Source: Mortierella alpina (taxonomy: Eukaryota; Mortierellomycota; Mortierellomycetes; Mortierellales; Mortierellaceae). Taken from it: DNA of 64,000 nt. The notes under the pieces are model-generated. The model worked only from the letters and a program-made list of their open reading frames with translations. It ran no database searches and was not told the DNA's origin. This document shows positions 10,435 to 24,100 of this stretch, piece after piece; position 1 is the stretch's first letter, and every line of letters begins with the position of its first letter. The translations under genes and the position numbers were made by a program. The stretch spans positions 1,977,452-2,041,451 of the forward strand of contig JANATF010000009.1 of NCBI GenBank assembly GCA_029449245.1, given 5' to 3'.

Positions 10435-13383
10435 TCAAATATGACCCATGACAATGCTGAACTTGAGGGTCTGCGAGGATGAATGATGGTGATGGTGGAG
10501 GCGATGATGATGTTCGGAGAGTGTACCGTGCTTTAGAGCTTCACAATGGCACTGGGCTAGTATTGCTCTTTCCTGGATGTGGATCATATCTCTATCGTGC
10601 TCTTCTCTGTCCAGGGACGTTTGCATCATCCCTGATGATCCCACAGTCGTCCACTCGCCCGTGTTGTCCTTCAGTTTGCCGTTTCGGCTGGAAAGGGAGA
10701 CTCCAAGGTCGGAGGAATGCGCCGGATCGCGACCCGCTCCTCCTGCACAAACTATCTGAACCACGGTATCCTTTTCACATCCTGGACTAGGCTTCTTTGG
10801 CAAGTACAAGTCTGAGCAAAGATCCGCGGAGCGCCATCCCTATTCAAAAAAAGGGAAGGCATCGGAGATGGAGATAGTGAGATAGTGATCAAGAGAGCGA
10901 AAGCAAGAGAGAGAGAGAGGAGGAAAGAAGGAGCATGGTAGTGTAACCCCAAAAGAAGACTAGTTCACACGCATGTGTGGTATCACAACGCCTTTTTTTG
11001 AAAACTTACCCAGCTTTGCATGATGGCAAAATCGTCGGGGCTGCTCTGGAACTGCATGATTCCATGGGCGGGTTTGAGAGGAACTGCAAAGATCCTGAAC
11101 CATGTCCTTGTCTTTTCTCGCTTGTCCACGTAGCAGCTAAACGAGTCCTCAATCGACACCGCGCTTGTTTCGCTAACAACAAATTCCAGGCACTCAGGTG
11201 CTTCATCATGGTCTTCCAAGTGGTCCAGTAATGGGTCCATTTCAATTCGATTATCGGGCATGGTCCCTCCCGTATCCGGATCACGATCCCGATCCCAATG
11301 CTGGCAGTTATCAGCATGTGATGATGGCTCGAATCCTTGCTCGACAGCTTGAGACCGTGTCCGACCAACAGGAGTGGATTGTTGTTTAGTAGGGCTGGGA
11401 CGATGTACAGATGGTGGTGATACTGTCGGCTGAGACGCTAGACGACTAGACCAAACGGAGGGCGATAGATCCATCCGTTTCAAGGTTGCTTCCCTCTCTG
11501 GCCAGGGCTGTCGGTGTAGATACACTCCGAGCTGGATCCCTTGCTGGGTTGGAGGCAGCTTTTGGATGTAGACGTTCCAATGAGACCTAAGAGAATGTCC
11601 ATTTCGTGCGTTAGAGAGCTAAATAACCACAGTAGAAGGAAATAGAAAAAGACACGCCATTGAAGTAATCAGAAAGTCCTTACCCTGCGTAGAAAACCGT
11701 TTTGGAGTAGACGCGGACATTTTCCCGCAACGCGTCGACCTTGAACGCAACGCTGAATCGGAACGGTGCGTAGAGTGAGTACTGAGTTGCGTTCAACTTT
11801 ATCCCTGATTCTACTCCTTCCTGCGTGCTAGAGCCCAAAGGGAACGTCAGGGGATTCTCCTTCGCTCCTGCAGTGCTACCATGATGATCTCTCTGCAGGA
11901 CATCGGCGGCAGCTCGATCTCGCTCTGGCACGGGTTCATACGTCGCTTCATGATTTCTTGAGGTGCCTCTTTCAGGCACTGTCACATTTAGGGTGCAATC
12001 TTCTCGACGGACAGCATCCACTAGTGCCCGGAGTTCAACCTGCTGCCACAGCGCCTGCTGAAGGATGTGGGGCTCCATAAACGGCAGTCCTGTGCTGGGA
12101 TCACGGTCGTCCATAATAGCTCGGAGTTGCTCAAAGGTCATGTGCATGTAGACGATTCCTGTCGAGAACAACTGTTGGTACACTTCCTCGTCCGCATGTT
12201 TGCTCGATCCGTTTGAAAGATCGCCTCGTAGCTGACAAATCCTTGCACGACGACGACGTACCACTTGACGACAAAACATGTACCGGTCCCATTCACTGGG
12301 CACCCAGAAGGCATGGGAGGCGATCACGGTGGAGAGCCATTCGACGGGGATGCGCTCAAAGACGTGGAGGCACCTCATGGTCGGGTCCTCAAAGCCATGG
12401 CGACACAGGAAGGCATGGCACGCCTGGGCGATCTTGCTTGACCAAGGGTGGTAGTTGTGGTGGTGACTGAAGTGGACGTATTCTGCCACATGCTGTGTCG
12501 ATAAGGTCCGGATCGCATAGTTCGTACATTGATCGCAGAGACTGTCCAGTCCGAAGTACGTTGCTGAGGCGAGGACCGCCATGACGTTTGCTGATGTGAG
12601 AGTGGTTGTGCCGATGGCTTCATGTCCGCGGGAGATCCGATCGCCGCCTGTGCCTTCTGTGTCGACCGTCCAGACACCATAGAGTCTCCTGATGGCAATT
12701 TCGAAACTCTCCCGAGTGATGTTTGCGTCGTCGAAATGCAGGTCGACCTGATCCAAGCTGTGCTCCTTCCACGGCCCATTCAGCATCCGTTCGAAAAAGG
12801 CAGACTGTGTCAAGATGAGGCGATGAAGCCGGTAGGTTGTGCCGAATGCTCTAACGCAGATGTCCGATCCAGAGCCCTCGAAAAGGCCCTGCACGGCAAG
12901 GTGTGTCGATAGTCCTTGCATGAACCGCCAGGCGGATGCCGATACCTGCACCATAGGCTGAACAGCAGCCGCCTCTGCCGTGGGTGTAGACAAGGCGGTT
13001 ATGTGGGAGTTGAAGGGAGCAAACGTGTCGGAGTAAGGCGCAGAGGCGACGCTGGGGCTGGACCGCGCTGCACTGGCTATGACTGGCCGTGTGGAGTGGC
13101 CTCCTGCATTGCTTGTGCTGGATGTGGGCGTTGCCTGTAGCAATGGGCTCTGGTAGGGCACATGGGCGCTGGTGTTGCTGGTGGTGGTGGAGGTGCTGCT
13201 GCTGCTGCTGCTGCTACTGACAGGGTGGTGCTGATGGTGGTGGTGGCGATGGTGATGTGCAGCAGGATCGATGGATGGGGCAGAGACAAGAGATGAAGGT
13301 GGTGCTGATTGCTGGCCAAGGCTAAATGATATCGTGGAGTCTGAAATCACGATAGCCTCGTCTTGAGCAGCCGGGCGATCCAT
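10435..13383 (-). CDS. BTB/POZ domain protein
   Basis: Probable adaptor or transcription-related protein; the exact role is unknown. Three exons on the minus strand: 11684-13383, 11010-11586 and 10435-10839, giving 893 residues. The N-terminal ~130 residues are low complexity (His-rich, poly-Ser, Thr/Ser). The BTB domain lies at about residues 170-265: SGSDICVRAFGTTYRLHRLI, then LTQSAFFERMLNGPWKE and ESFEIAIRRLYGVW. A helical BACK-like region follows (LASATYFGLDSLCDQC, YVHFSHHHNY). Later blocks are FSVAFKVDALRENVRVYS, SHWNVYIQKLPP across the first splice, and a WGWRSADLCSDLYLPKK junction at the second, then a His-rich tail. The open frame continues upstream to 13590 without an ATG, so I chose the first in-frame ATG at 13383. 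Layout resembles fungal germ-cell-less-type BTB proteins, but that match is only by memory. Confidence 0.8.
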
Positions 13384-16300
13384 CGCGTTCGTAGGATCTC
13401 TGCCAGGCCAGATCCAACTCTCGTGGAGCGCAAGCAGCAGGGGTGTGCAGGGGAGGAGAGAGCGAGAAATCAAAGGCAGGTTGGGTTGTGTGGACGCGCC
13501 TTGCGCACTATGCCCTTTTTGTAGCAGCTGGGCAGGCTCGAGCCGCGCATAGGCCTCTGACGCGATAGGGCGGTCATGGTTGGCATTCAAACTTGGGTCC
13601 TTGCGCGATCATGATCAATACGGGCAGACTATCGAGCAGATACCCTTGAGCGGGAAGCCCTGCAGCTGGTGGTGGGTGCAAAAGCAGTGGTGAAAAGCAG
13701 GGGAGGGAGCAAAGCAAGCAAGAGAGATTAAGCAAGCAGGAGAGCGGGCAGAGGCAGGGCGGCTCATGCAGAGCAGCAGCGCTAGTGCGGCGGAGATGGA
13801 TCCTACGTCGGGTCGCTCCCCACAGGGCCCGTGCATACTTGTAAGCACAAGGAGCATGGGAGGGATGATAGCCATATGGCGGAAGGAGGGAAGGAATGAA
13901 GGCGATGGCGACATCATGGGCACCGCAAAGTGCAGCGAGTCCCTGTGCAGAAGCAGCCTGTTGGAGACCGGCGAAAGAAGATTATGGTTTGCTTCCGGCT
14001 CTTGGTGCAGGTGCATACAGTACAAACATCTGGCAGACCACTATCCAAACAAATGTGGGACAGTACTATATAGGGACGGCGCAAAGAGAAGGGGAGGAGG
14101 AAAAGACTGAGAGAAAACGAATGAGAGTACGCAGGCCCAGAGAGACAGCGACAGAGACAGAGAGAGACAGAGAGAGAGACAGAGACAGAGACAGGGAAAG
14201 AGAGTGTGTCAGAGCGAATGTTCGCCCGTGTTCATTCTGCGGTTGCGGGCAGCGTCCATAGTTAGGCAGTGTGCAGAGAGAAAAGAAGCGAGCAGGGAGC
14301 CAGCACGAGGCACGCCATGCCTCGGCACCATGGATCGCGACCCCTGTCAGCTAGGCTGATCATCGACCCCATCCCATTCATATGCGGTGGCTCTTTTGGC
14401 CCTTTTTACTCTTTCTGCTGTTTGTCCTGCATCGACACACTAGTCAACAAATAAACAAAGCCGGCTCTCTTATTCAGGCATCGAAGGTCCTTTTGCAACA
14501 CAGGTACAGCGTCTACAGAGCATCTAAACAAGACACTTCCGTCAGGGAGGTCCCTTTGTGCCTTAAGAGTGCACATTCCGAGCACTATGAATGTGTACGT
14601 CGCGCGTAGAGGGTGCGTGCAATTTGGCTGGCGAGAGAGGCATGTCGACAAGAAGGGAGGCCATGCGCGTGAGTGCTTTTCCATAACCTGTCTGTAGAGT
14701 TTTTTGTATTAGATTTTACCCCACAACTTTCGCCTCTGGGAGGAAGTAAAGTTCGGCGACTTGATTCAATAGGCGTATTAGCAAATGCCTTTGCGTAACC
14801 TGAGCGAGCAACGGGCGGATCCTTGGCGATCGAGGTCCAGGTTCAAGGACTTATGGCTGAGGAACTAAGCGTGCTAAGGACAGACATAATGGAGATGTTG
14901 CATACCATTACAGAGTGGCATGTATAGAAGGCAGAAGAGGAAGGGACAAAAAAGCTGGGGCGGTAGATTGGCTTCCGATCGTAAACAAACAGTGCAGAAT
15001 TTTCCGCATCCTTTGTCATGCTCGACGGTCATATCAGCGCAAGAGATTATCTAGCTATCTTGCGAGCGAAGAGACGAACAAATGAACAAGAGGGCTGATT
15101 CATCCTGCTCTTAGCTCGGAGATGTAACTCCATGGTGGCTCAAATGAGGACTATGAGCATTCGTATCCGGATGCTGCGCGTGCTCTTGACCACAAGTTGT
15201 CGTGCGGGGTTGAGTGAGTTACAATACAGTAGTGTCTCGCGTCCGTGTGGGGTAAGTTATCGGAGGTACCTCGCTGAGGATGGAATTGAATTACAGAAAA
15301 AGAGTTCCGCACACTCAGCAGCCAATGGCCAACAGCTGATGCAGGGGCAAAAGTCATGCCTGAGGTGCGCACTCCGCTCGAGGCGCAAGAGCACAGGGAC
15401 ACCAAACATCGCTACTCTCGTCGACGATACATCGAGGATCGACAAAAACGAAAAAGGAGTTGGATCAAATGAAGGGTCGCGCGGGTCCATGAGCCAACTG
15501 ATGGTCGACGAGCAGTGCAATCCGCAATCCAGCTGTCTCAACTTGACCTCGGGTCTCTCTACAAAAATAGCGTGGTGTAACCGCAGCTAGCAACATTACG
15601 TGTTCATAAAACTTCTTGATCGATGTGCACTTTTGGGCAAATTAGCTGGCTCAAGAAGAAGGTGAGCCTTCTGCTGGTTTAGGACATTGGCGGCGCGCCC
15701 TGATCCTGCGAGCGAGACCCAGGGCAGCGAGACAAGTAGATCGACTTTTACGGGACCGTGGCTGTGATTTAGAATGCCTAGATGCTTCTTCTACTCAACA
15801 AGAGACAGAGGCGCATGCAGTACTTGCTGTGGTATTTGAAGTGCTGCCACGGCTAGATATAGATGCTCTCTCTGCGCGCTACAGCGATCTTTGGACGGTG
15901 CGCTGATGAGGGCAGGGTCGACGAGGAGTAGAGATCGTTTTTAAACTCAAGCCGAGAGGATTCAACGACACAAAGCGACTCTTGGCGAGGGGGACTGGGT
16001 GGTGCCGGTTGTTGACGCTGGGTCCAAGAGACGTCGCGGCAGTGGTGTGGAGAGAGCGAGGGGTCTGCCAATGCTCGCCAGCGACGCAACTCAATATAAT
16101 TAATAGCTCGACACTGAATCGTTCTTGCGCCCTTCCACTGCCGCTGCTGGCGGACGCCATTGGCTGATGAGGCCATTGGGCAAACCACATTCGAACGAAT
16201 AACCTGCAAAGGCTGATCTGGCCAATCCCGTCCCAGGCCTCGAGGGTCGGGACTCGGAGACTGGAATTGCCCTGCCTCACAATGGTCCATCCCTCTCAAA

Positions 16301-19300
16301 GTGCGCGCGCGCTCTCTCTCCTGCTCTGTCCACCCCCGGAGAGGGACAGAGAGAGAGATCAGCGGCCATTCCACAGGTAGCTCTTGAAGAGCCTCATTTG
16401 CATGGTTGCAAGCCTACCGCATCAACAACAACATTTCGAACTCTGTTTTTATATTTTCATCTGGCTGTTCCTGCACCCATACCTTATCCAGTGTACCTTT
16501 CACTATACTGCAGTCATGTCATGTCTCCTGTCTGCGTAGTGTAGTGTTCCAAATACAGAAAAAGACTTGCTCTTGGCTTCCTTCGCGCCTTTCGTCATTT
16601 GCCTTTTGTCCTGGTCGGTATCGTGTTCGGAAAATAAGAAGAGCAGTTTGCCGATTTGGACAGCTTGTCGTTTGCGGCCGCTGTCCATCCATTTGGCCTT
16701 ATTGCATGCAGGAGATGGTACACCTCTATCGCGATCAGCCCTGGATAGACTAGTAAACGAGAGTGCCAGGTACAGGCTGTGTGTGTAGAGTGGGGTTGCA
16801 GAGACGCGCGAGCTGAAGGGCAGGATCGTCGCCATCAAATAGGAGGTTTTTTTTTGTTTTCAATTCAATTAGGTTTTGCAGAGCCAAGCGCGACTGATTG
16901 GAAGGCAGCGTTTGTTCCGTGGACAATGTTTTGGGGCTTACCCGAGAGTCATCTTCTAGTCATAGACATGTTGTGTTTCCCCGCAGTTCATCCAGGTCTT
17001 GCTACATAGACTACAGACTGTACAGACTGTACAGAGTGCCATGCCTTGTCGTGTATGCTTACTTGATTTATGCATCTGCAGCCCAAAAGGGAGGGAGTAG
17101 AATAGAGACACAAAGAGCAGCACGCTGAAGAAGAAGAAGAAGAAGAGGAGGAAAGAGGATGAGGACGAGGATGAGGACGAGGATGAGGACGACAACGACG
17201 ATGATGATGATGATGATAATGAACTCTGTAGCGAGAGACGAGGCCACGAGAGGGAGGCGACACAGCCAGAACAAGGTTCCAGCTACTGTAGAGGCTGCAG
17301 GCTAATGGTGCGGTGGAGTGGGCAGCGTTCTGGCGAGCAGGGTGACCCTGGCCTGTTTGAGTCTGTGGCCTTGCCGTCTGACTGGCCCGCCCGCCTGCAG
17401 CCAGCCAGGCGAATAGTTCTTCAGTTCTTCGACATCCTGCCGCTGGCCCATTCCTCCTTCTTTCCTTTCTTCTCTTCTCGTCTCTTCTCTCCTCCGCTCC
17501 TCTCTCTCCATTCTCTGTTGGATCCTCGTCCGTCCTCCTTCTGCCCCCCCCTTCCTGCTCTGTTGCCTCCTCGTCGCTCCTCTCCAACCACCACAGCCTT
17601 CTTATTCTCTGCGCTTCATTCAGCCTCTCTCCCTGTGTGTGTGTGTCTGCTGCCCCTGGATTGATTGATCTCGCCGCTACCCCACGCTCTTGTGGCTCTC
17701 GTTGGAATGTATGCCACGCTCGCCTGTTGCTTGCCTGTTGCAGCCTCATCGCAAGTTGGAGCCAACATCGCATCGAGTCCTTTCACTCTCTGTCCTGCCT
17801 GCGCTCGGATCCATTCTCACCTCCTCTTTTTCCTTTGACTCTCCTCCTCTCTCTCTCTCTCGCTCTCTCTGCTTCCTCGCTCGGTCTCTTTGGCTCAATG
17901 CCTCCTCTTGGCTCGATTCAGCTGCAACAGTAACAGGTAATGGCGAAAACAGCCTGTTCCCCACACCTTCTCTCGCTTGCTCTCTCTCCGCCTCTCTCAG
18001 CAACAACCTTCCTCGCCTCTTGCACGCACTTCACTTCCCTTGGAAACAGCCCTGGTCGTCGCCTCCGTTCACAGCTCTCTTTCGAGTCATGAGCTTCTCT
18101 TGTTCACCATATCACCATCTGCAGTCTACCGCCCGCAGCTCGAGTGCTTTCAGCTCTAGCTTGGATGGCTGTTGCAGCGGCGGATCATCATTCCTTCATT
18201 GTCTCCACACGCCCTGTATACTGTATGCCTTCCTTTTTGCCTCTCCTTTTTTTCATCCGAGCTGGTGACCGCCTCGCATGGAGGACAACTCCGCCACGTC
18301 CTCCAAAAGGCGCGCACGCAGCTCTTGGTAGTTGTCCAGCAGCGCATACAGTATTAGTTTGATCCAGCTCAGCCTTACTAATCGCGAATGTGTCTCAACA
18401 CTCTTTGTATAGTGGCGCTACCACCAGTTGAAGTTTGCTCTACCAAGTGTTGCAGGTAGGAATCCTGGGTTATCCATCGATATGGGCGCATGGCGCTTTG
18501 GAGATTTCAAAAAGATGATGCAGGGGGTTGGATCGTCCTTTCTTCTTTTATTCTTCTTACACTACCTTCCAGGTGGGTGTTGCGGTGTTTTCGTGAGGTT
18601 GTGGTTTGTTGATCCTCCCAATCCAGCATCTCTGCTCGCGCCTCCCCTAGCCTTCTTTCCGCTCCCAACCATCCCCTCCCCAGCAGCATCGGCACGATCC
18701 GCATGTGCTGCAGCTCTGCACTGTTGTCATGGAGCATGTTCCCTTCAGTGTCTCTTCAGAGTGCGAGCGTTCACCTTACCCCTCATGTGCTTCCCCTTCT
18801 TTTTTGACATCCTGTGATACCCTTTTTTCTTCTTGACCTCGTTTTTTCATGTCAGTATGTCAGTATGCTTTCTGGATTCGATTCATGACCGAACAGCGGC
18901 CGTTCCGTTCGGTGCCCTCCCCTTGACCCTTGCTGTTGTCGTTGCCTTCCCCGAGGGTTCTTTGGAACAGATGTGTCCCTTATTGTGAAGAATGCCCCGT
19001 TTCAATGGCTTGTCACACTGTCCACCGTGAGCAGTGGCCATGATGAGGATATGTCGCACAGCAGCAAGGCGAAAAAAGAAGAGAAATGTGAGCAGCCCAG
19101 TTTGTTTCCCCCTAATGTGCGTGTGTGTGCGGAAGGAAGGAAGGAGCAGAAGGGACGACGGAAGACGTAGACGCAGATGCATCCTGCCAGCAGCAATTTT
19201 TTGTTTATCTGTTGGCTTTGCGCACTCTTCGGCTCTGTTATGTGGGTGCCTGTGCCACCATCGTCCTTGTCGTATGCCCTGCCTTGCCATTGTCCCAACA

Positions 19301-21118
19301 CCCTATCGTGCCCTGCTGCCCATCGTCATCACATATCGTTTATCGTATCTTTTTTTTTTTTTGGGTTTCCATTCATTTCATTCATTTCTTCCCTTTCCTC
19401 TCTCTCTCTCTCTCTCTCCCTTTCTCTCTCTCTGCACACTCGCACCTCACACCTCTTCTCTCACCCTCACGGCTATTATTATTTTAGTGTTTGTATTCTT
19501 TTTATATCAGTGCACCAGGTACTCTTTGCTGTTACTTCCTCTTGTGCGCTCCTACCTCACCGCCAATCCCTCTCGCTCTCGTATCCACGCCAACACCCCA
19601 CAAGCGACCGCAGGCAAGAGCCAGCCTACGCCCCGCCCCACCCCACACCTCCCATCACCTTTGCTCTCGAGCGTGCTCTGTCCTGCATCGTCGAGAGCGT
19701 GTGGCATTGCACCATCATTATCCTACACTCCTGCTTGCGCGCAGCCTGAGGCGCGCGTATCAAAGAGGCGCGCTGTGGATAGGCAAGCATGATTCTCATT
19801 CCCCCTCTCGTGGCCCTGTTGTCCAGCTCTTGCCTTATTGTACTCCCCTTCTGCTCCCTCTCTCCCTCCTCCCCATGCAAGCGTTTGTTCACTGTGCGTG
19901 TGCGCCTTCGTTGATTATAAGGTGCATAATGCGCGCGTACGTGCAGTCGATGTGCCTCTTTTTGGCTGCACACTCAGACCCAGCCAGACCCACCTTTCTC
20001 CTTGCTCTGCCCGTGCCTCGAGCAATGGGTTCCTTCTTTCTCTCTCTCTCGGGTGCACTCCTATTTGCTCCCTTTCGCTGGCGTTATTGGTCGCTGTTGC
20101 CAGTGTCCCAATTCGGCTGTTTCTTGAGTGGGCTGCTGCTTGTCTTGTGCCGGCGAGTGGCATCTTGCCAGTGGTCTTCATTATGCATCGATGTTCTCCC
20201 TATCCATTTCCATCGAGCGTTCTTTATCCATCTATTTTCAACGTACTTGTTGCGCTTTTTTCATATGTAAACGCGCACTTGCGTGTTTTTGCGTGTTTTG
20301 CGTGTACTGTACGTGCGTGTATGCATGCTCGAGAAGAGTTGTTGTGCATTGTGTATGCTCTATCCTAGTGGTCGGCCCGAGGGAGCACAAACCTCCTTTC
20401 CCTTCCTCCCTTCCTGTTCTCTCTGTGGCCTTTGACTTTTGCCTTCTTCCTTCTGTGCCATCCCCTCCCTGTTCGCACCTTTCACGAGCACTGTGCGCGT
20501 TACAGCTGTCTACTGCTGCTTACATCGCCATCTTTTGGGTCTTGCATCACCTTGGTCTGCTTCAGTACAATATCCTTCCACTCTCATTTTCCCACATCCC
20601 GCGCTCTTTATTCATATTTAATCGTTCGTTTCTTTTGACTGAGGACATCATTTGAACTACTCCTGAGCTGATACCCACATCGCCATTTATTGCTTTTCTA
20701 CCCTCTTGGCGCGTGCACCATCAGTGCAAGCGAGTACGTTTTTTTCTTGGTGGGGAGGTTCTTCCTTTGAGGAGGAAAAGGTTGGAGGGCCCGTTCGAAG
20801 ACCTTTTATCATTGCATCGTTATGGGATTGGAAAGCTTCAGCACTGCTGCGTAGTGAATGCGAGGGGGAGAAGAGAGAGGGCCAGTGAATGCATGGCACT
20901 GCATACGAGCGACGACAGAAACGCATACTGGGCTTTATCTGACGCCTTTGCTGTCCCTTTCTGCCTTGAATAGCCTAAGCGTTCGTCTTACGAGCCCGAC
21001 GTCAGCCAACTTGGTGTTTGATCGCCTCTTCATCACTTGTTAGCAAGTTTGTCCTCATTCCAGGATTTTGATCTCTGCTCCAGCTCGTTTACAGTCGCCC
21101 AGGAGTACTGTTCTTGGT
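13384..21118. other. Long intergenic between BTB and CSL genes
   Basis: 7.7 kb between two divergent genes, with no coding region I can support. It holds GA-rich simple sequence at 14140-14200, a GAA/GAT/GAC-rich tract at 17125-17220, a mini-repeat (cagactgta twice) near 17015, and from about 17.4 kb onward long C/T-rich runs on the plus strand, including a (CT)n near 19395-19435. The pyrimidine-rich part is probably promoter and 5' leader of the CSL gene. Open frames of 60-260 codons here have no splice or family support. Confidence 0.5.
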
Positions 21119-24100
21119 ATGGCAGACATACACGCGCGGTCGTTGGAGCAGCAATTGCTGGCACCCAATCCTCGTCAATTGAACCAACTGCAGCGTACCG
21201 GGTCGACGACGTCAATGGTATCCGACACAGAGGGACTTATGATGTATTCAAGTGCGATGGACTCGACTGGAGCAGGTCTGTCCCAGGACTGGATCCCGCC
21301 ATCGGCTGATTACAACAACTTGACTTCGCTCGGGTTCGACACCATGTTCCAGTTCAATGGTCAGGCAGATCCGTTCCCCATTGACCACTCGGAGTTTGCG
21401 TCCAGCGACTTTGCTTTTCCGCAGGCAGTGGCAGGAGCCGCTCCCTCGGTCTTTGAGGCGACCTCCTCAGGTGGCGTGATGGGCTCGCCCAGTGTGCTCG
21501 ATGACGGCAGTAACGGAAGCAGCAGTCATGTTCACGGTCTTGGTCTCGGGCACGAGCTCACAGGAAGCACTGGCAATAGTAACAATGAGACCAACGTTGG
21601 CGCCGAACATGGAGGCAGTCCAGTCGATCAGAGTGATATGATTAACCTCGACATGGCTCTAAAGCCGCATTACATGAAGAGCCTCAAAGCCTCTGCAGCT
21701 GCAGCTGCAACGTCGCCTTCGAATCTTGCTCTGCAACATCATCAACAGCGGCAGCAACAACAACAGCAACAGCCAGCAGCGGGAGCTCGCCCGTTTCATG
21801 AACAAGGTTTCGATCTCACTCAGATGGATATGAGCCCAAGCGATGTCTCGTTGAAGACATTCTCTGGTCCTTCAGTATTTCGTGGTCCTCGGCCCGGTCA
21901 AGACCCATCTCAAGGACAGCAACCTCCGCAGCAGCATCACTCTTTCGCGATTCCTCATGAACATACCCCGCCTTACCAGCCTTTTCAACAACATCAGCAA
22001 TTGCAGCCCTCAGCTCAAATGGACGAAGATGCTCAGTCACCGCAGAGCCATCCATTCGGCCATAGTCGCCCTCTCTCCATGAGCGGTATGAGCCAGCATC
22101 AGCAGCAATTTGAAGATCTCCTGTTCCAACAGCAGCAACAGCTGAGTACGGACATGAAGGGCCACTTTAGGCACGCATCCTCACCCAATCTATCGGAACT
22201 TGTCAAGCAAGAGGGCTCTCCGCTGCAGCGGTCCCGTATTCAGCAGCAGCAAATGCAGCTCCATCATCAGCAGGAATCCATGCAGCTAACCCAACAACAG
22301 CAGCTGAAGCACCAACAGCCCGCCAATTCGTCGAGCGTCCACCCTTTCTCTTCGGGTCCGGGCACTCCATCCAAAATGAGTGTTGCGCCTGCACGCACGC
22401 TGACCAAGCGTCCCAGTGACCTTCATGTCGATATCTCGGGACGCTCGAGCTCGTTCCGACTGAGTGGTGATGTCCGTAATGGCGATTTCCGGTTTGGTCA
22501 TGAGGGACGGGAACAGACGGCAGGAATGGATAATAGCAACAACAGCAGTGGCAACAGCAGTGTCTCCGCCCCACTGTCACCTTCGAATAGCAGCATGACC
22601 GCACCTCTCACGCCGGCTTTCTTCTCTCCGGCTTTTGGCGAAGCCCTAGGCAGCCCAGGCTCAATTCTGTACCAGAACAGCCCTTTTATCCTGAGCTCGC
22701 AGCAGGAGGGCCGCAGTCGTGCTTCAATTCAGACGGATGCGTCAATGGGTTCATTCATGGACATGCATGCGTCCAGTGCGTCTTCGCCCTCATCGCTCGG
22801 CTCACTTCACGAGAGCGGGCATCACCGCATGTTTAGGGCGTCAACAGACTCTATGCATGCCCCCGTCGAGACTGTGACCCCGATGGACATTGCCTGTAAC
22901 TTCAGCGAGATGTCTACTGACATGAATGGCTTTCTGGAGAAGCAGGACCTGGGTGGATCGGTCTCGTCGTCGTCGTCGCTGCGGCATAGGAGTTCATTCT
23001 GCCACTCTCCTGATCATATTGATCCTCATAGCGTCGAGGTAAAGCCAAGCTACTTCTCGACATCGTTTCAAGATGAGAACCAGTTTGGTCATCAACACCA
23101 GCACATCAAGATGGAGCTCATGTCGACACCCGAAATCGATCACGATCATGTCTTCAGGGATGGCTCCGTCCCGGAGAACAGCACTCCGATCCCGAACACG
23201 CCCACTGGAAGTGTGAAGGGCGGAAGCATCCCCCCACAGCAGCAGTCGCAGCCCAAGGCGGCTCGAAAGCGCCGCTCAAACGAGGCGGTGTCGTCATGCT
23301 CCCCTGCGGCGTCTTCCTCGCGCGCGCACAGTACCAGTCCACCCCGCCCGGCTCGAAGCCGCACCATCTCTACAACCTCGTCTTTGCTTGACGAGAAGGA
23401 GGAGTCTGTGGAGCCAGTTAATCCATTAAGGTTACCAGCCATTTATAGCTCTAAAGTGTCAATGAGGCCCATAATGTTGACACAGGACATCAAACCTCCC
23501 TCCAACAAGGCCATGAGGTATGCTGTGATTCGCAAAGTCTGCAGGATGGCCAGGCTCTAAGGCTGTTCGACTTCCTCTCTATTTCTTTTTTATTCAAAGG
23601 TACTGACGTTCTCTTCTATCCTCGCACTTGCACCGGTTCGTGCTACGCGATATGGTTGCATAGGACGATCATCAAGCGCTTCCTGGCAGCCAAGAGTCCA
23701 GGACAGGGCGGGGAAAAGTCCGTCTTAATCCTCACGTCGAAAGTGGCACAAAAGTCTTATGGAACGGAAAAGCGGTTCCTCTGTCCGCCTCCAACGACCA
23801 TGCTCTTGGGCAACAATTGGTGGTCAGCGCCCCAGCCTCACAACCAGCACAGCCCTTCCTCTGAGGACGCATCAGCAGCAGTTGTGCCAACGCCACCAAA
23901 AATGATTGTGTCCATCTGCGGCGAGGCTGGCAGCCAACAAGGTGTGATTGACTGGACAGCAACCAAGGATGACACGGCGACGCCCATCATCACCGGAAAA
24001 TGTGTCTCCAAACAGCTTTACATCAACGACGCGGACGAAAAGCGCAAGAAGGTCGAAGTCCTCGTCAAATTCATGATGGCGGGAGATCTTGAACTGGGAA

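Noticed and set aside
15132-15590. 152-codon ORF in the long intergenic region
   Set aside because: It has an ATG but no domain, no leader features and no splice logic. Too weak to list as a gene.
16988-17773. 261-codon minus-strand open frame
   Set aside because: Low-complexity Ser/Arg/Glu/His translation of simple repeats with no conserved block.
19000-20650. Several overlapping plus-strand open frames of 100-260 codons
   Set aside because: All three plus frames are open in the same C/T-rich sequence, which points to composition rather than coding.
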